From NCBI GenBank assembly GCA_937872275.1, contig CALMSE010000095.1:1-7207 (forward strand): DNA of 7,207 nucleotides, given 5' to 3'. A model generated the notes under the pieces. That model was not told where the DNA came from. It did no database searches and was given only the letters and a program-made list of their open reading frames with translations. Positions 4,950 to 7,207 of this stretch are shown piece after piece (position 1 is the stretch's first letter; each line of letters starts with the position of its first letter). The DNA comes from an uncultured Leucobacter sp. Its GTDB lineage: Bacteria > Actinomycetota > Actinomycetes > Actinomycetales > Microbacteriaceae. The position numbers were made by a program, and so were the translations under genes.

Positions 4950-6046
4950 GCGCCCCGGCGCCCGGCCGAGTCGGGGGCGCCTCCCTGAGCGGGGCCGCCG
5001 TTCCGGTCCGGTCGGCCGCCGCGCCCCGGCGGAGTGGCGGACGGGTCGGATCGCCGGGCACGGCGCGGGGCGAGCTCGGGCTCCCGCCGGAACTGGCCGA
5101 GCAGCACGAGGATCACCGTGATCACCGCGATCACGCCCCAGGCGACGAGGCCGAGCGGACCCACCACGCCCATGTCGACCTCCGCCCCCGCCGCGGCGAG
5201 CAGCACCACGAGCCCGGCCGCGGCGTTCAGCGCCCCGTGCCCGACGACGGCGGGCCATACCGAGGCGCTGCGCAGACGCGCCCAGCCGAGGAGCACGCCC
5301 CAGGCGATGCAGCCGCCCGTCATGAGCGCGACCCCGCGCCAGTCGGTGTAGCCGAAGTTGTAGCCGAGCAGGATGAGCGGCGAGTGCCACAGGCCCCAGA
5401 TCGCGCCGCTCAGGATCAGCGCCGGCCAGACGCCCAACGGGCGGAGGGCCGGCACCAGCCAGCCGCGCCAGCCCAGCTCCTCGCCGAAGGCGAAGACGGA
5501 GTTGACGAGGGCGCCGAGCGGGATCGAGGCGAGCTGCAGGGCGACCAGCAGTCCGATGGGCGGCAGCGCCGAGGAGAGCGCCGGGTCGAGCCCCGCCAGC
5601 TGGGCCCGGAGCATCTCGGCGTACCCCGAGAAGCCGACGAGATCGAGCCGCACGAGTCCGAGTGCCGAGGCGGCGAACGTGACGAGCGCCACCACCGCGA
5701 TCGGAGCGAAGACCGCCGCCACCGTGAACCACACCACGCGTCTCGCCGGGCGCAGCGGCCACATGCCGAGGAAGCGCAGCCGGTCGCCGCGCGGCACCCG
5801 CATCGCGAAGACCGCGACGAGCGCGGCGATCGCCGGCGTGAACATCATGACCATGCCGGTCACCGTGATGAGCATCGGCAGCCCCTCGGCGTCGGGGCCG
5901 CCGTTCAGCCAGATCGGCAGCGACACCAGCCAGGCCAGGCCGAACGAGACGACGACGTAGACGCCGACCGCGCCCCAGGGCACGCGGGGCGGCCGGTCCG
6001 GGCGATCCGCCCCCTCGCCCCCGACGTGCGCTTCCGAAGCGTTCAT
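4946..6046 (-). CDS. CPBP-family intramembrane metalloprotease
   Basis: The 366-residue multi-pass membrane protein belongs to the CPBP/ABI family (type II CAAX prenyl endopeptidase-like). Family motifs are intact: EELGWR (189-194, catalytic Glu pair and Arg), WGLWHSP with His221, and GHGALN with His270 and Asn274. Hydrophobic segments lie at about 26-45, 57-82, 105-130, 163-184, 206-220, 237-255, 266-287 and 296-317. Members cleave membrane-protein or peptide substrates, and some bacterial ones are linked to bacteriocin self-immunity or maturation; the substrate here is unknown. The last 50 residues are an Arg/Gly/Pro-rich cytosolic-type tail that overlies the end of luxS. The ATG at 6046 overlaps the upstream stop as ATGA, with SD GAGGGGA (6051-6057), so translation is probably coupled to the DUF1648 gene. 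Family assignment is firm; biological role is not. Confidence 0.92.
   Translation of the reverse strand: MNASEAHVGGEGADRPDRPPRVPWGAVGVYVVVSFGLAWLVSLPIWLNGGPDAEGLPMLITVTGMVMMFTPAIAALVAVFAMRVPRGDRLRFLGMWPLRPARRVVWFTVAAVFAPIAVVALVTFAASALGLVRLDLVGFSGYAEMLRAQLAGLDPALSSALPPIGLLVALQLASIPLGALVNSVFAFGEELGWRGWLVPALRPLGVWPALILSGAIWGLWHSPLILLGYNFGYTDWRGVALMTGGCIAWGVLLGWARLRSASVWPAVVGHGALNAAAGLVVLLAAAGAEVDMGVVGPLGLVAWGVIAVITVILVLLGQFRREPELAPRRARRSDPSATPPGRGGRPDRNGGPAQGGAPDSAGRRGA
4948..4982. terminator. GC-rich inverted repeats just after luxS
   Basis: Immediately after the luxS stop lies GGCGCC-CC-GGCGCC (4949-4962). A longer alternative stem pairs AGGCGCC (4948-4954) with GGCGCCT (4976-4982), extendable with one bulge. 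It could end luxS transcription, although no U tract follows and the bases also encode the tail of the convergent protease. Confidence 0.35.
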
Positions 6047-7128
6047 GATCGTCCCCTCTCCTCTGCTTCCCTTGCGTTCCGTGCGGCGGCGGCGAGCAGC
6101 GCGGCCGCGTTCTCGGCGTCGTCGACCGTGATCGCGAAGAGGCGGCCGTTCCGCCGCGTGGCGACGACGCCCTCCCCCGTGCGCATCACGAGGCCGAAGC
6201 GATCCGGCGTCCAGCGCATGCCCCATCCGCCGTACTCGGCGAAGGGGCTGATCCGGGCGACCGCGACGCTCTCGACGTCGCCGGCTCGCAGCCGGAAGAC
6301 CGGCCATCCGAGCGGCGCCCGGGCCTCGAGCCCGGAGGCGTCGATGCGCACCCGGAACCACGTGCTGCAGAGCGTCAGCGCCAGGACCAGCAGGAAGCTG
6401 AGGGCCGCGATCCAGCCGGCCAGCGCTTCGACGCTGAACGCCCAGAGCGCGACGGCGGCGAGCAGCACGAGCACGGCGAGCAGCACCCGGACGAAGGCCT
6501 TCGAGGGGCGCACCTCCCCCACCCAGACGACGCGCTCGCCCGGGGCGAGGGGCAGCGGCTCGGTCGGGCCGGCGCCCGGGGCCTCGATGCGCAGTCGCGG
6601 CTGCGCGAGGAACGCGAGAACCGTCACCGCGATCCACAGCACGAATCCCGCGAGCATGATCCATGCGATCGAGCCGCTGTCGCGCGCGTCTGCCGCGTCG
6701 AGCTGCACCCGCGCGGTGCCCACCGCGATGATCTGGATGAACACCACCGTGCCGAGCACGATCGCCGGCATGAATCGGTACATCGACGACCAGATCGCGC
6801 CGCCGCGCCGTTTCGCCTGCCGGCTCTGCAGGGCCTGCAGGCCCGAGAGGGCGGTGATGCCGAGGCCGAGGCCGAGCGCCATCGCGGCGTTCGTCCAGGG
6901 CGGGCCGAAGCCGTCGGGCCGGAAGTCGGGGCCCCAGTGGATGGCCATGGGGTCGGGCATGCGCGGGATCCACAACGCGGTCAGGCCCGCGCCCAGGGCC
7001 GTGAGCACGAGCGGCAGGATCAGGCCGACCCAGCGCGCGGCGCGCATCGCGAGGGCGAGCTCGGTCCGCTGCGTCTCGTCGAGACGGGCGAGCGGATCGG
7101 GCTCGGCGTCGGCGGGGCGCTGATTCAT
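6043..7128 (-). CDS. DUF1648 domain membrane protein with C-terminal PH-like region
   Basis: The 361-residue protein has a DUF1648-type signature early on: first membrane segment (about 32-53), then MPDPMAIHWGPDFRPDGFG (57-75), matching the family's conserved P...HW....G.PD pattern. Further membrane segments are at about 79-98, 117-137, 152-174, 211-231 and 236-257. The region from about 258 to 346 is a soluble beta-rich stretch with a final helix, like the bacterial PH-type domain often found behind such segments. Actinobacterial DUF1648 proteins are often encoded near GntR-type regulators and ABC or protease genes, but their function is not established. The ATG at 7128 has SD GGAG 8 nt upstream and forms ATGA with the stop of the gene before it. 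Its own stop overlaps the CPBP start in the same way, so the three genes are probably one operon. Confidence 0.82.
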   Translation of the reverse strand: MNQRPADAEPDPLARLDETQRTELALAMRAARWVGLILPLVLTALGAGLTALWIPRMPDPMAIHWGPDFRPDGFGPPWTNAAMALGLGLGITALSGLQALQSRQAKRRGGAIWSSMYRFMPAIVLGTVVFIQIIAVGTARVQLDAADARDSGSIAWIMLAGFVLWIAVTVLAFLAQPRLRIEAPGAGPTEPLPLAPGERVVWVGEVRPSKAFVRVLLAVLVLLAAVALWAFSVEALAGWIAALSFLLVLALTLCSTWFRVRIDASGLEARAPLGWPVFRLRAGDVESVAVARISPFAEYGGWGMRWTPDRFGLVMRTGEGVVATRRNGRLFAITVDDAENAAALLAAAARNAREAEERGRS

Positions 7129-7207
7129 GCGCGGGTCTCCTCTCTCGCGGGCGACGCCGCGCCCACCACGAGCGCGGCGAGCGTCGTCGGCGCGACGCCG
7201 AGCGCGG
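7125..7207 (-). CDS. C-terminal end of an upstream gene of unknown product
   Basis: Reading the minus strand from the right edge gives 26 codons and then TGA (7125-7127), whose last two bases overlap the ATG of the DUF1648 gene as ATGA. The peptide begins with a hydrophobic stretch (ALGVAPTTLAALVVGAA) and ends with a polar tail (SPAREETRA), consistent with the final membrane segment of an integral membrane protein. Only the end is visible, so no family can be named. The ATGA overlap repeated at the next junction is the main support for this being a real gene. Confidence 0.6.
   Translation of the reverse strand, partial: ALGVAPTTLAALVVGAASPAREETRA

Noticed and set aside
4361..7123. A second plus-strand open frame of about 920 codons
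   Set aside because: It overlaps luxS in another frame and lies antisense to the CPBP and DUF1648 genes, whose motifs are intact; its composition is that of a shadow frame.

Overview
The window is about 7.2 kb of very GC-rich DNA with dense, often overlapping genes. GC-rich wobble positions leave long false open frames on both strands. Signal-peptide style, Arg/Ala-rich proteins, LuxS, a sortase and a DUF1648 membrane protein point to a high-GC Gram-positive bacterium, most likely an actinobacterium of the Micrococcales, possibly Microbacteriaceae. This placement is inferred from style and gene content, not from a search.

Left part (1-1610, all minus strand): a secreted protein of unknown function with a clear signal peptide is followed by a strong hairpin and then by a membrane-anchored sortase whose gene runs off the left edge. 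A good sigma-A-type promoter (TTGAAA, 17 nt, TAGCGT) precedes the secreted-protein gene. Its Shine-Dalgarno sequence sits in the loop of a 7-bp hairpin.

Middle part (1666-4949): a short-form MTA/SAH nucleosidase (minus), a small unrecognised protein with an Asn/Thr-repeat N-terminus (plus), a family 2 glycosyltransferase (minus) and luxS (plus). The nucleosidase and LuxS catalyse successive steps: S-adenosylhomocysteine to S-ribosylhomocysteine, then to homocysteine plus the AI-2 precursor DPD. This stretch is therefore an SAH-recycling locus interrupted by a small gene and a probable cell-wall glycosyltransferase. The convergent small gene and glycosyltransferase are separated by an array of 24-bp repeats, each containing a small hairpin and a copy of the small gene's stop codon.

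Right part (4946-7207, all minus strand): an apparent operon of an upstream gene known only by its last 26 codons, a DUF1648 membrane protein, and a CPBP-family intramembrane protease. Both junctions are ATGA stop-start overlaps, which suggests translational coupling. The protease gene converges on luxS, and the two stop codons share a single CTAG. No rRNA, tRNA, CRISPR array or insertion sequence was seen. I found no clearly new multi-gene system; the most unusual elements are the repeat array, the palindromes in the divergent intergenic regions and the SD-loop hairpin.
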